From: Rhizobium cauense
Lineage (GTDB): Bacteria; Pseudomonadota; Alphaproteobacteria; Rhizobiales; Rhizobiaceae
Direction of reading: 5' to 3'
Assembly (NCBI RefSeq): GCF_019511525.1
Contig: NZ_JAEUAT010000003.1
Coordinates: forward strand, 483,685 to 547,684
DNA: 64,000 nucleotides
How positions within the stretch are numbered: position 1 is the first letter of the stretch; every line of letters starts with the position of its first letter. Positions 34,513 through 43,045 of the stretch are shown here, piece after piece. The notes below the pieces were generated by a model that was given only the letters and a program-made list of their open reading frames with translations, did no database searches and was not told the origin of the DNA. Both the position numbers and the translations under genes were made by a program.

Positions 34513-35544
34513 ATGATGAACGACCGAGATCCTTTGCAGAGCTTTCCCCGTGAGCGACTGATGAAAGGTCCGACACCCATCCAGCGCTTGGCGCGCCTCG
34601 AGGAAGCTCTGGGCGAACGGAGTAGGGGCGTATCGATCTGGGCGAAGAGAGACGATCTCATGGAACTCGGCGGCGGCGGCAACAAGCTCCGCAAGCTTGA
34701 ATTCCTCCTGGGACAGGCGAAGGCGGAGGGATGCGACACCCTCGTAGTAACTGGAGGCGTTCAATCCAACTTCGCGCGATTGGCCGCCGCGGCGTGCGCC
34801 AGGACAGGACTCGCCTGCGAGCTCGTTCTTGCTCAGATGGTCCCTAGGACGACCGAAATTTATCAGGCCAACGGCAACGTCCTTCTCGACCGTCTGTTCG
34901 GCGCCACCGTTCATATACTGGACCCGGGTGATGATGCTGGCGCCTATGCGCAGCGCCGGGTTGACGAAGTAGCCGAAACTGGCAGGAAAGCGCTTCTGGC
35001 GCCCCTTGGCGGCTCAACGACGATCGGTTGCCTCGGATACGTGGATTGCGTTTTCGAACTCGCCCGGCAATCAGACGAAATGGGCGTCGCGTTCGATCAG
35101 CTCGTGATACCGAACGGCAGCGGCGGCATGCACGCCGGGTTGGCAGCAGGCCTGGTCATTGCGGGCTCTGACCCTTCGCGGATCGCCGCGTATACGGTGC
35201 TTTCGCCTGCAGACAAGTGCCTCCCCGCAACGGCCGACAAGGTCAACGCGGTCCTGGAGCACCTCACACTCGACGCTCGCGTGAGCGCGGAGGACCTCCG
35301 GATAAGCGGCGCTCAACTGGGCGAAGGCTACGGCATGCCGACCTCCAGCATGATCGACGCGGTCGAACTTCTCGCAAGATCAGAAGGGCTTCTCGTCGAT
35401 CCGGTCTATGGCGGCAAGGCCTTGGCAGGTTTGCTATCCGACATCGAAAGCGGGGCAATCGGGCCTCACTCCAACGTGCTCTTCATCATGACCGGAGGTT
35501 CGCCCGGCCTATACGCATACGCGGATGTTCTCGCCGCGAAATAA
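34513..35544 (+). CDS. PLP-dependent deaminase/desulfhydrase (D-cysteine desulfhydrase / ACC deaminase family)
   Basis: A 343-residue fold-type II PLP enzyme. The cofactor Lys is in LGGGGNKLRKLEFLLGQAKA; SNFARLAAAACARTGLACEL, the phosphate-binding NGSGGMHAGLAAG and the C-terminal MTGGSPGLYAYADVL fit D-cysteine desulfhydrase or 1-aminocyclopropane-1-carboxylate deaminase. These cannot be told apart by eye; the KxxNK-type opening WAKRDDLMELGGGGNK fits both. GAGGGTGACG precedes the ATG at 34513. It sits between the SDR and the FMN reductase in one transcript. Confidence 0.88.
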   Translation: MMNDRDPLQSFPRERLMKGPTPIQRLARLEEALGERSRGVSIWAKRDDLMELGGGGNKLRKLEFLLGQAKAEGCDTLVVTGGVQSNFARLAAAACARTGLACELVLAQMVPRTTEIYQANGNVLLDRLFGATVHILDPGDDAGAYAQRRVDEVAETGRKALLAPLGGSTTIGCLGYVDCVFELARQSDEMGVAFDQLVIPNGSGGMHAGLAAGLVIAGSDPSRIAAYTVLSPADKCLPATADKVNAVLEHLTLDARVSAEDLRISGAQLGEGYGMPTSSMIDAVELLARSEGLLVDPVYGGKALAGLLSDIESGAIGPHSNVLFIMTGGSPGLYAYADVLAAK

Positions 35545-35580
35545 TTCCCACTGATCCCAACTCCAAACCAAGAGGTTACA

Positions 35581-36174
35581 ATGTCAAACAAGCCCAAGAT
35601 CGCCCTGATAATCGGCTCCACCCGTCCGACGCGGTTCGCCGACAAGCCTGCGCAGTGGATGCTGAAGCAGGCCCAGCAGCGCAGCGACATCGATGTCGAA
35701 GTCGTCGATCTGCGCGATCATCCGCTGCCGTTCTTCGATGAAGTGGCGTCGAACGCATGGGCGCCCAGCAAGAGCGCCGAGGCTATCCGCTGGCAAGAAA
35801 CCGTGGGCCGCTATGACGGCTACATCTTCGTGGTTTCCGAGTATAATCACTCTATCACTGGCGTTCTCAAGAACGCGCTTGACCAGGCATATGTCGAGTG
35901 GGGCCGCAAGCCCTTCACCGCAATCGCCTACGGAAGCATGGGCGGAGCACGCGCGCTCGAGCATCTGCGCGGCATCGGCGTAGAGCTCCAAATGGTTTCG
36001 ACCCACGCCGCGGTACACATCGGCGCCGGCGATTTCTTCGCGACGTCTCCGCTTGGCGGCAACAAGCCAATCGAGGAAATCGAGGCCAATCTCTTGCCGT
36101 CGGCTAAGACTGCGCTCGACGAGCTGGTGTGGTGGGCGAAGGCCACGATGGCGGCAAGGTCTACACAGGATTGA
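35581..36174 (+). CDS. NADPH-dependent FMN reductase
   Basis: A 197-residue flavoprotein of the NADPH-FMN reductase / ChrR-like flavodoxin family. It starts PKIALIIGSTRPTRFADKPA, has the flavin-binding VVSEYNHSITGVLKNALDQA and YGSMGGARALEHLRGIGV. It would supply reduced flavin or reduce quinones and nitro compounds. AGAGGTTACA precedes the ATG. The last gene of the SDR-PLP enzyme-FMN reductase run, followed by a strong hairpin. Confidence 0.93.
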   Translation: MSNKPKIALIIGSTRPTRFADKPAQWMLKQAQQRSDIDVEVVDLRDHPLPFFDEVASNAWAPSKSAEAIRWQETVGRYDGYIFVVSEYNHSITGVLKNALDQAYVEWGRKPFTAIAYGSMGGARALEHLRGIGVELQMVSTHAAVHIGAGDFFATSPLGGNKPIEEIEANLLPSAKTALDELVWWAKATMAARSTQD

Positions 36175-36185
36175 ACCTGGAAAAG

Positions 36186-36218
36186 TAGATGTCGTCACAC
36201 AAAGTGAGGCGACATCTA
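36186..36218 (+). terminator. Terminator hairpin after FMN reductase
   Basis: TAGATGTCG and CGACATCTA pair over 9 bases, with an inner TCAC/GTGA pair around an ACAAA loop; the bases that follow include TTTT. It closes the transcript before the ABC-3C locus. Confidence 0.7.
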
Positions 36219-36396
36219 CAGCATTTTCTATCCCTACAAAGAGGCTTGGCCTTAATTAGCTGAGGAACTCAACGGTATTGAGGTTCGCAGGCGGATCCTT
36301 TCGGGAAGGGTAACCTCGGCATTGAATCCACAACCTACGCTATTGCAGTGAAGGAAAAAGACAGGCACATATTCTAGCGAATGGTTGGGGAATCAT

Positions 36397-36567
36397 ATGA
36401 GCTTTGATTTGTGGAATTTCCTTGGCGGCCTGCTTTCGGGGCTTGTCGGAGGATCGCTGCTGACCTTGCAGCTTACCAAGACGATGCGCGCCGACCGTCA
36501 TGGGAACAGCGTTGATCAATCCGGAGCAAAGGCTCGCGGAGACATCGTAGGCCGCGACAAGCGGTAA
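36397..36567 (+). CDS. Small membrane protein at head of ABC-3C locus
   Basis: A 56-residue protein with one hydrophobic helix (LGGLLSGLVGGSLLTLQL) and a polar tail ending SGAKARGDIVGRDKR. The tail's GDIVGRDK resembles the GPVVGRDYYN near the start of the next protein, a motif that recurs in components of ABC-3C and similar conflict systems. The ATG at 36397 follows GGGGAATCAT. Twenty-six bases separate it from the next gene. It may anchor the effector at the membrane, which is a guess. It could also be an unrelated short ORF. Confidence 0.6.
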   Translation: MSFDLWNFLGGLLSGLVGGSLLTLQLTKTMRADRHGNSVDQSGAKARGDIVGRDKR

Positions 36568-36593
36568 TTTGCGCGAAGCACGCTGTCTTGCCC

Positions 36594-37177
36594 ATGAGCA
36601 TTGCGACCAGCCACGGAAACATCTCAAACCAGCAGAATGTACGCGCCGGCGGCCCAGTCGTCGGGCGAGACTACTATAACGTCGAAGCCAAGAAGAGCTT
36701 GATCGAGAGGCTGCTCCAAAAGCTGAAAGAGCAGTACGACTGCAACGAGCAGACGCAGACAACGATAGACGAGCTTGCTCGTTATCACACTCGACGTGCC
36801 CCCGACGGCATTGATGGTCTCGAAGCCAAGCTCGCAGTCAGCGGGCGTTCCGCCTACTATGACGATGCTATCGAAAAGAAGGAGATGTTCGCGAAACTTC
36901 TCGAAACTTGGTCGCTTTACTCATCCGCTCAGGAGATCTTCGTCCATATCTTGGCCAAGGCCGAGAATGAGTTCACCCAGGTGATCTACGGCCAGATCCC
37001 CAAAAAGGAACCCGAGGAAATTAACGCGATGGTTATCGACCGGATCGCGTGAATCCTATCGTTGAAGAATGCGGTGGCGACCTAATGGCCGTGAACCACA
37101 ACCTGGTGCAAGGCATGGTATACTGGCTTGCAGAGCAATGTTTCATCAAGTGGCATCATGGCGTGGTTGCAAAATGA
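36594..37177 (+). pseudogene. ABC-3C C-terminal-domain (effector) component, frameshifted
   Basis: Reads as two pieces. The first (36594-37050) has SNQQNVRAGGPVVGRDYYNV, KSLIERLLQKLKEQYDCNEQ, and EKKEMFAKLLETWSLYSSAQ, ending EINAMVIDRIA. The second, one frame back, continues NPIVEECGGDLMAVNHNLVQ, GMVYWLAEQCFIKWH to a TGA at 37177 that overlaps the next ATG by 4 bases. The second piece is the expected C-terminus of the ABC-3C component described by Aravind and colleagues. A single missing G near 37047-37051 (GCG-GTGAAT) restores the frame. The overlap with the next gene supports the restored reading. In the sequence as given it is broken; whether in the cell too is open. Confidence 0.75.
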
Positions 37178-37695
37178 CGCAGCTCACTTACAACGAGGCC
37201 TTTGATCCATATCATGCCGCATTCCGGTTTCTTAGGCTTCACTTAGCTTGCGACATGATCACGAGGGTGCCATTCGACACGATCCGAATCCTTGATTTCT
37301 ACCTGCTCTTCCCGTTCCGGCTTCAAAAAATGAAGTTCTTCGACCAGGATGCGGGTTGGAGAAGGGTGAGCAAGTCATACGTCGAACAAGCACCATATGG
37401 CGCCATGCCGGATGATCCCGTCATCTTCTCTCGCATGGAACCGTTTCAGCGAGCGGCCGCGACCAGCCTCGTCCTCAGTGGCTATCTCAGCCCAGAGGCA
37501 TGGGATCGTAACGAGGTTCAATTTACAAAACAGGCAATTCCGGATCCGCTCAAATATCGGTGCTTCGAACTGAATACCCGAATGAACGACATACTGGAGA
37601 TCCTTTGTCAGATTCGCGCTAGGTATCCGCTCGGGGGCAAAGACGGGCTCAAGGACCGCACAAATCTTCTGGAGTATCGGTATGATACGCTATGA
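37174..37695 (+). CDS. ABC-3C middle component
   Basis: A 173-residue helical protein of the 'middle component' type of ABC-three-component systems: NEAFDPYHAAFRFLRLHLAC, RVPFDTIRILDFYLLFPFRL, MEPFQRAAATSLVLSGYL and MNDILEILCQIRARYPL. Middle components bridge the ABC ATPase and the effector. The ATG at 37174 is chosen because it overlaps the effector gene's restored stop (ATGA) and matches the family start. It overlaps the ATPase gene by 14 bases, so the three genes form one tightly coupled unit. Confidence 0.85.
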   Translation: MTQLTYNEAFDPYHAAFRFLRLHLACDMITRVPFDTIRILDFYLLFPFRLQKMKFFDQDAGWRRVSKSYVEQAPYGAMPDDPVIFSRMEPFQRAAATSLVLSGYLSPEAWDRNEVQFTKQAIPDPLKYRCFELNTRMNDILEILCQIRARYPLGGKDGLKDRTNLLEYRYDTL

Positions 37696-39610
37696 GCCTT
37701 CCCTCGTGGTCAAGCGCCTCGTTGTGAAGCGCGGTAGCCACACGATGTACAACGAAGCTTTTCATACGGGCGTGAACGTAGTCAGAGGCGACAACTCCTC
37801 GGGCAAGTCCACAATAATGAACTTCATTTTCTTCGGTCTAGGGGGCAACCTTGACCGCTCCGCTTGGAGTGAGCACGCGCTGAAATGCGATCACGTATGG
37901 CTCGAGGTCGAATTCAACGGCGACCCTGCGGTGCTCCGCCGGGAAATCGATGTTTCCTCGCAATCCGCCATGGAGATTTTTGGCGGACGCTATGGGCAAG
38001 CACTGGAGGCGCCGATAGAAGCTTGGCACCGATACCCGTATTCTCGGTCAACGAGCCAGGAAAGCTTCTCTCAGGCGATCTTCCGGCTCCTGGAAATGCC
38101 CGATGTTGCAGTCGAGGGCACGTCGAACATAACCATCCACCAAATCCTACGCTTGCTCTATGCAGATCAGCTCTCTCCCACGGCCTCTTCCGCTTCGAAG
38201 GGTTCGACTCTGAAAACCTTCGCGAGGCGGTGGGCAACCTTCTTTGCGGCGCGTTCGACACCGAGATTTACGAACTTCAGCAACGCAGGCGGACAAAGGA
38301 GAAAGAATCACCGAGGCAAACGCGGAGCTGCGGAGCATCTTCAAGGTCCTCGGAGGCGGCGACGAGAGTATGACACTTGACTGGATCGAGCAGCGTCGCA
38401 AGAGTTTGGTCGAAGAGCGCGCCGATACTTCGGCGCGGCTTGTTGAGGCGGAGGAAGCTTTCTATTCAACCCAATCCTCGGAAAAGATAACGCTTCAGGT
38501 TCAGAACGATCTCTACAAGCAGGTTCAGAAACTGCAGGCAGACATCCGGGTGAAGCAAGCCGAGGTAGATTCCGTTGAATTCGAGATATCGGATTCAGCG
38601 TCTTTCATCCGGACCTTGTCATCCCGGCTCGAAGCACTGCGAGACGCAGATCTGACCGCAAGCGTAGTGGGCAACGTGCGATTTGGAACGTGCCCCGCCT
38701 GCTACGCGGAAGTTATCGAGCACGATCATGGGGTGGACGCTTGTCACCTGTGCAAGACGCGCCACTGGACGCAGAACGTGCGCGCGAACGAGTTGTCGGC
38801 ATTATCAACGAGATATCGATACAGATAAAGCAATCGCAGCGCCTTCAGACAATCCGGGCGGAGCGCCTCGATAAGCATCAGGCCACTCTGAAAGCCTTGA
38901 CAGCAAGCTGGCGACAAAAATCAAAGGAACTTGCCGATCTTAGCTCTGTACCAACATCCAAGGCTCGCGAACAGCTTCGCGAACTGCAGCGGAAGCTCGG
39001 CTATATCGACAAGTCCATTGAGGACATCGAGGCTCAGGTCAAGCTGGCCAATAAGATCGGCCACCTATCCGCGCGTAAGGCGCAGCTCGATCAAGAGATG
39101 CAGTCGTTGGGTTCCCGCATTGCCTCGCTTCAGCTCAGTCAAACCGATCGGCTCCGGACAGCCAGGACGAGCATTGAGAAGAACATTATCGAAATCCTGC
39201 AAGGAGATCTCAAACGTCAGGACACTTTCGAGAATCCTGAGCATGTGCACTTCTCTTTTGCGAAAAACTCCATCACCGTTGACGAGCACACTTATTTTTC
39301 CGCAAGCTCTCGCGTCATTTTGAAGGCCGCCTTCCTCGTCGGCTTCTTAAAGGCCGCTCTTTATGATCGGAAATTCCGTCACCCTCGCTTTCTCATGATC
39401 GACATCACTGAAGACAAAGGTATCGAGCAAGCCCGGAGTCATAATTTCCAAAAGCAGGTGATAGAAATTTCGGACCAGTCGCCCGTCGAGCATCAGATCA
39501 TCATCGCGACAGCCATGCCTTGGCCGGAGATAAGACAGGAGCTTTTTGTCGGGCGGCATTCGACACGTCTTCAGGGTACTCTCGCCTTCCTCCCGACCAA
39601 CTTAAATTGA
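37682..39610 (+). pseudogene. ABC-3C ATPase (Rad50/SMC-like), three frameshifts
   Basis: An ABC ATPase of about 640 residues once the frames are joined. Walker A is VVRGDNSSGKSTIMNF. The middle has long coiled-coil segments flanking a CPACYAEVIEH ... CHLC pair that resembles a Rad50 zinc hook. The C-terminal lobe has FSASSRVILKAAFLVGFLKA in the place of the signature and the Walker B in HPRFLMIDITEDKGIEQAR. Frames switch near 38182, 38298-38312 and 38758-38762, each by a loss of one base; restoring G in ACGGGC (first) and C in ACGCCG (third) gives a continuous protein. In ABC-3C systems the ATPase is thought to sense DNA or nucleoprotein invaders. Broken as given, possibly by sequencing error. 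Confidence 0.8.
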
Positions 39611-39623
39611 TGGAAGTGCTTTC

Positions 39624-39914
39624 ATGGCGAAACCTCAACCCGTTTATATTGCTGGTCATCAGTTTCCTCGCAAGACAGATGCATTGGCTTTCCTCAAAGT
39701 CATGCTCAACCGCTATAAACCTGGGCAAGCAGTATCGGATGTCGACGGAGCGTTTCTTTTCGAGGCACTGAAACGTCATCCTGAAGCAGCCACTAAGATC
39801 GGATCCGGGTTGAAGGGTTTCGAGGTGAGGTCAGCCGACTACGGTACCCAATGCTTTTGGATATTGCGGGCGGACGGTTCTGAGGAACGTTTTTCCTACA
39901 GGAGTTGCATCTGA
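39624..39914 (+). CDS. DUF3223-domain protein
   Basis: A 96-residue protein with the whole DUF3223 domain: VYIAGHQFPRKTDALAFLKV, VSDVDGAFLFEALKRHPEA, KIGSGLKGFEVRSADYGTQC and FWILRADGSEERFSYRSCI. The domain is known from plant DCL proteins and from bacterial proteins often linked to nucleases or RNA metabolism; it has no proven enzyme activity. It begins 14 bases after the ATPase stop on the same strand, so it is probably part of the conflict locus rather than a housekeeping gene. Confidence 0.85.
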   Translation: MAKPQPVYIAGHQFPRKTDALAFLKVMLNRYKPGQAVSDVDGAFLFEALKRHPEAATKIGSGLKGFEVRSADYGTQCFWILRADGSEERFSYRSCI

Positions 39915-39936
39915 TTGCTGCAGGGTGGGCGCACTA

Positions 39937-40593
39937 ATGGTGATCAAAAACGCGGGAGAGGTGAAAGTTAGCGTACCGGTTGTTCCCGCACGCTCGCAGC
40001 TGATCGCTCCAGGTAGGACGAAAGAAGACTGGCATAACTTTGCGGAGAGACTTGTTCCCGGTGGTGACGGAGGTCCATGGAAGGAGGCTTTCGAGGGCTT
40101 CCTGTTGGCGCGTCTGCAAAGTCGATACATAACTCCTATTGCCGCTGTGCGAGACGCTTTGAAGTGGAACGGGGAAGGATTCGCGATCGTCTCGATTCAA
40201 TGCGCGCTCATAGAATTCCTGGCGGCTCTCCGTGAAGGTAAAAGGTTCCGCTACGAAAATCCAAAGCCGCCGCATGAATATCGGAATAGCAGGGACCTCT
40301 TTTGTGACTTCCTGCGAAGAACGGCCCCCTTCGCCAGTATGTTTACCAAAGCACAGGCGTGGGACTTCTATGGGAATGTCCGTTGTGGACTCCTCCACGA
40401 AGCGAGGACAAAGGGCGAATGGATCGTATGGGCCAGCGGCTCGCCTGCCGTGGACTGTCAGCGGAAGATTGTCTATCGCGACAGCTTTCAAGAACTCATA
40501 GAGAGCTACATCCGAGACTACGGCCGCGCCCTAGTGGGAAACGCGCTCCTACAGGAGGCATTTCTCAGAAAGTTCAACGATCTCGCGGACTAG
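39937..40593 (+). CDS. HEPN-like protein at end of ABC-3C locus
   Basis: A 218-residue protein, mostly helical, not recognised as a named family. One motif stands out: FYGNVRCGLLHEARTKGEW has R149-x4-H154, the RxxxxH signature of HEPN ribonucleases, preceded by long helices (SIQCALIEFLAALREGKRF). If it is a HEPN domain it could be an RNA-cleaving toxin. Start is taken as ATG at 39937; a GTG at 39925 is in frame. It follows the DUF3223 gene by 22 bases. Confidence in the gene is good; the HEPN reading is tentative. Confidence 0.65.
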   Translation: MVIKNAGEVKVSVPVVPARSQLIAPGRTKEDWHNFAERLVPGGDGGPWKEAFEGFLLARLQSRYITPIAAVRDALKWNGEGFAIVSIQCALIEFLAALREGKRFRYENPKPPHEYRNSRDLFCDFLRRTAPFASMFTKAQAWDFYGNVRCGLLHEARTKGEWIVWASGSPAVDCQRKIVYRDSFQELIESYIRDYGRALVGNALLQEAFLRKFNDLAD

Positions 40594-40660
40594 GAGTGTT
40601 TAGAGGTCAGGTCGACTGGGAACGAAATCAGCAACTCTTACCATTTTCCAAGTTTGTGTC

Positions 40661-40698
40661 GGCACCCGCGCAACCTACCGAACTCATGCGCGGGTGCC
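40661..40698 (-). terminator. Hairpin after the exported enoyl-CoA hydratase homologue
   Basis: GGCACCCGCGC (40661-40671) and GCGCGGGTGCC (40688-40698) are perfect inverted arms around a 16-base loop, located at the 3' ends of both the minus-strand SDR-RidA-hydratase operon and the plus-strand ABC-3C locus. It may stop both. Confidence 0.6.
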
Positions 40699-40707
40699 GT
40701 CCTTGGC

Positions 40708-41694
40708 CTACTTTTCGGCCAAGGTTCCAGTGTAGTGCCCAAGACGGGCTTCGATGTCCGTGTTCGTCTGCAGGCCCATCTCCATCAGGCGGCCGATATT
40801 CTTCTGCGCCACGGGCCGCTGAACAGACGAGATGAACGCATCCCAGCCTGCGCCGATCTCGGGATCGCTGGGGAGGCTGGCGAAGTCGACCAGCCGCTTG
40901 GTGTCGGCGATCGCCTGCCTGTCGAACCCGGAGATGCGTGCGGCAAGTGCATCGACGAACGGATCCAGCTTGTCATCATCGAACGAGCGGTTGACGTAGC
41001 CGTACTTCTCGGCGAGGTCGCCATCGACATCGTCCGAACCGAGCAGGACCTCGAGAGCGCGACCGCGTCCCATCAGCCGTGGCAGCCGAGCCATGGGGCC
41101 GCCGCCGGGCACGAATCCCGCGCCGACTTCCCACTGCGAAAGGATCGCTTTCTCACGGCTGGCGAAACGCATGTCGCTCGCCAGGGCAAGCTCGCTACCG
41201 ACGCCAGTGGCTCTGCCGCGGATGAGCGCGATCGACACGATGGGTGCTTTGCTGATGCGAACCAGCATGTCGGGCAGGGGGTGCAGGCCCGTCTGCCCAG
41301 CAGGGAGACTGGTGGACTCGGCGAGCGGCGGCGTGAAGTTGTAGTGGGTCAGAAAGAAGCCGCGGACGGCACTGTCGAAAACCACCACCCGCAGCTTGGG
41401 ATCGGTCTCGATTTCGGCGACCACCTTTTCCATCTGCGGAATCGTTTCCGGACCGAAGATGTTGAAGGGCGGATTGTCGAAAGTCACGCGCCAGTAGGCG
41501 GGCGTGCGCTTCTCGACACGGATCTGCGGCCGCTCGCTGCCCGGCGTGGACTTGATGTCTGCAGGCTTGCTGCTCGTCTCGGCGACCATGGTCTGGCCGG
41601 AAAGTGCCAGCCCCGGAAGCATGAGCAGGGCGGCGGCGGTCAGGAATTTCGACGAAATCGCAGTCCCAACGGATCGATTTGAGTTCGGTTTCAT
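40708..41694 (-). CDS. Enoyl-CoA hydratase/isomerase-like protein with signal peptide
   Basis: A 328-residue member of the crotonase superfamily. It starts MKPNSNRSVGTAISSKFLTA and AALLMLPGLALSG, a Sec signal, then ~40 linker residues, then the crotonase fold: YWRVTFDNPPFNIFGPETIP, FFLTHYNFTPP, APIVSIALIRGRATGVGSEL, ALASDMRFASREKAILSQWE and VGAGFVPGGGPMARL. Export of a crotonase is odd, since CoA esters are not periplasmic; the fold may serve another reaction here. The ATG at 41694 (GGAGACCGC) is preferred. It is the third gene of an SDR-RidA-this operon. It is closely related to the signal-less protein at 58364-59223. Confidence 0.88.
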   Translation of the reverse strand: MKPNSNRSVGTAISSKFLTAAALLMLPGLALSGQTMVAETSSKPADIKSTPGSERPQIRVEKRTPAYWRVTFDNPPFNIFGPETIPQMEKVVAEIETDPKLRVVVFDSAVRGFFLTHYNFTPPLAESTSLPAGQTGLHPLPDMLVRISKAPIVSIALIRGRATGVGSELALASDMRFASREKAILSQWEVGAGFVPGGGPMARLPRLMGRGRALEVLLGSDDVDGDLAEKYGYVNRSFDDDKLDPFVDALAARISGFDRQAIADTKRLVDFASLPSDPEIGAGWDAFISSVQRPVAQKNIGRLMEMGLQTNTDIEARLGHYTGTLAEK

Positions 41695-41725
41695 TGCGGT
41701 CTCCATGGTTGCTGAGCGGGAATGG

Positions 41726-42196
41726 CTATGGATTGATGTCGAGAACGAGCTCGACTTCGAGCGGCATCCCCAGCGGAATGCTGGAAACACCGAGCACAAT
41801 GCGCGGCGGAAGGCGGCTCTGGCCGAAGACCGAAAGCAGAAGCTCGGAAGCTCCATCTGCGACCTTGGGGTGTTCGCGAAAGTCGTCGGGGGCGGCTATG
41901 TACACACCCAGCTTGGCTACGGTGCGTATGCGATCGAGAGATCCGAGATGCGCCCGCGCGGCCGCCAATCCACTCAGGCAGGCGGTCTTCGCTGCATCGT
42001 AACCTTCGGTAACGGAGAGCTCGCTGCCAACGCGTCCGATGTACTGTGGTGCATGTCCGACAACAGGGAGCATGCCACTTAGGAAGAGAAGCGAGCCGAC
42101 CTGAACAGTCTCGACATAAGCCCCGAACGGGGTCGGCGGCGGCGGGAGCACCAGTGAGCTCTCCAGGATTCGCGCCTCAGCGCTCACCGCTACCAT
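41726..42196 (-). CDS. RidA-family (YjgF) enamine/imine deaminase
   Basis: A 156-residue RidA homologue. It has YVETVQVGSLLFLSGMLPVV, GYDAAKTACLSGLAAARAHL, VAKLGVYIAAPDDFREHPKV and PPRIVLGVSSIPLGMPLEVE, the usual trimer-forming and active-site segments. The family deaminates reactive enamines and imines. The start overlaps the SDR stop by 7 bases, and the gene is followed after 31 bases by the exported crotonase-like gene. Confidence 0.9.
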   Translation of the reverse strand: MVAVSAEARILESSLVLPPPPTPFGAYVETVQVGSLLFLSGMLPVVGHAPQYIGRVGSELSVTEGYDAAKTACLSGLAAARAHLGSLDRIRTVAKLGVYIAAPDDFREHPKVADGASELLLSVFGQSRLPPRIVLGVSSIPLGMPLEVELVLDINP

Positions 42197-42915
42197 TTGC
42201 CGAGATGTGCGCCGTTGTCGACGTGCAGCACCTCCCCAGTGATATTGGACGCTTCCGTGAGGTAAATCACGCCATCCACGATTTCCTGCACCGCCGTGAT
42301 GGTACCCATCGGCGACAAGGATCGAAGGTAGTCCCGTGAACCCGTAGCGTGGAGCGGTGTGTCGACAACGCCCGGCGAAACCGCGTTCACCCGGATGTTG
42401 TCGCTGGCGAATTCCAGCGCCAGGCTCTTGGTGATTGCGTTCAGACCACCCTTAGTGATCATCGGCAGGGATGCCTTCACCCCGGCGATCGGGTGGTCGG
42501 TCAGCGAAGACGTAATCGTGACGACGCTTCCACCGGATCTCTGCCGAAGCATCTGTCTGACCGCGTGTTTCGTGAAGTGGACGAAGCCTTCGAGATTGGT
42601 CGCCGAGAGACGCCGGAAGTCCTCGATCGTGTATTCGAGAAACGGCTTGGTGAAGAAGACGCCCGCGTTGTTTACCAGGGCATCGATGGAGCCGAACTGT
42701 TCGACAGCTACCTGGGAGACCCGCTCCGCCGTCTTGGGATCACCAACGTCGCCATCGATAAGCTCCAGCCTTCCCGCACGATCAAACGACGTCGCTTCGC
42801 TGATCCGCCGAGACGTCGCGACGACGCTCCAGCCTTTGTCGAGGAACGCCTTCACGAGCCCGGCGCCGATGCCCTGCGATGCACCGGTAATCACAACCGT
42901 CTTGTGCACACTCAT
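42190..42915 (-). CDS. Short-chain dehydrogenase/reductase
   Basis: A 241-residue SDR, first gene of an operon with RidA and the exported crotonase-like protein. It has TVVITGASQGIGAGLVKAFL, IDALVNNAGVFF and VTITSSLTDHPIAGVKASLP. The canonical Tyr of YxxxK is replaced (KASLPMITKGGLN keeps the Lys), just as in the SDR at 30318, with which it shares the VNNAGVFxxKPF and NITGEVLHVDNGAHLGKW segments. GGAGGCAGCACAAA precedes the ATG at 42915. The conserved box begins 130 bases upstream. Confidence 0.92.
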   Translation of the reverse strand: MSVHKTVVITGASQGIGAGLVKAFLDKGWSVVATSRRISEATSFDRAGRLELIDGDVGDPKTAERVSQVAVEQFGSIDALVNNAGVFFTKPFLEYTIEDFRRLSATNLEGFVHFTKHAVRQMLRQRSGGSVVTITSSLTDHPIAGVKASLPMITKGGLNAITKSLALEFASDNIRVNAVSPGVVDTPLHATGSRDYLRSLSPMGTITAVQEIVDGVIYLTEASNITGEVLHVDNGAHLGKW

Positions 42916-43045
42916 TTTGTGCTGCCTCCATTTGCTTTTCCGAGCGACAGCGTCCGACGAAGGACGCCGGAGTATCGTAGCTGTCGAATTTGGGCTTCCC
43001 CGTGGGACGCTGGTGGCAACTCTCGCGCCAAAGGATGTGCGGACG

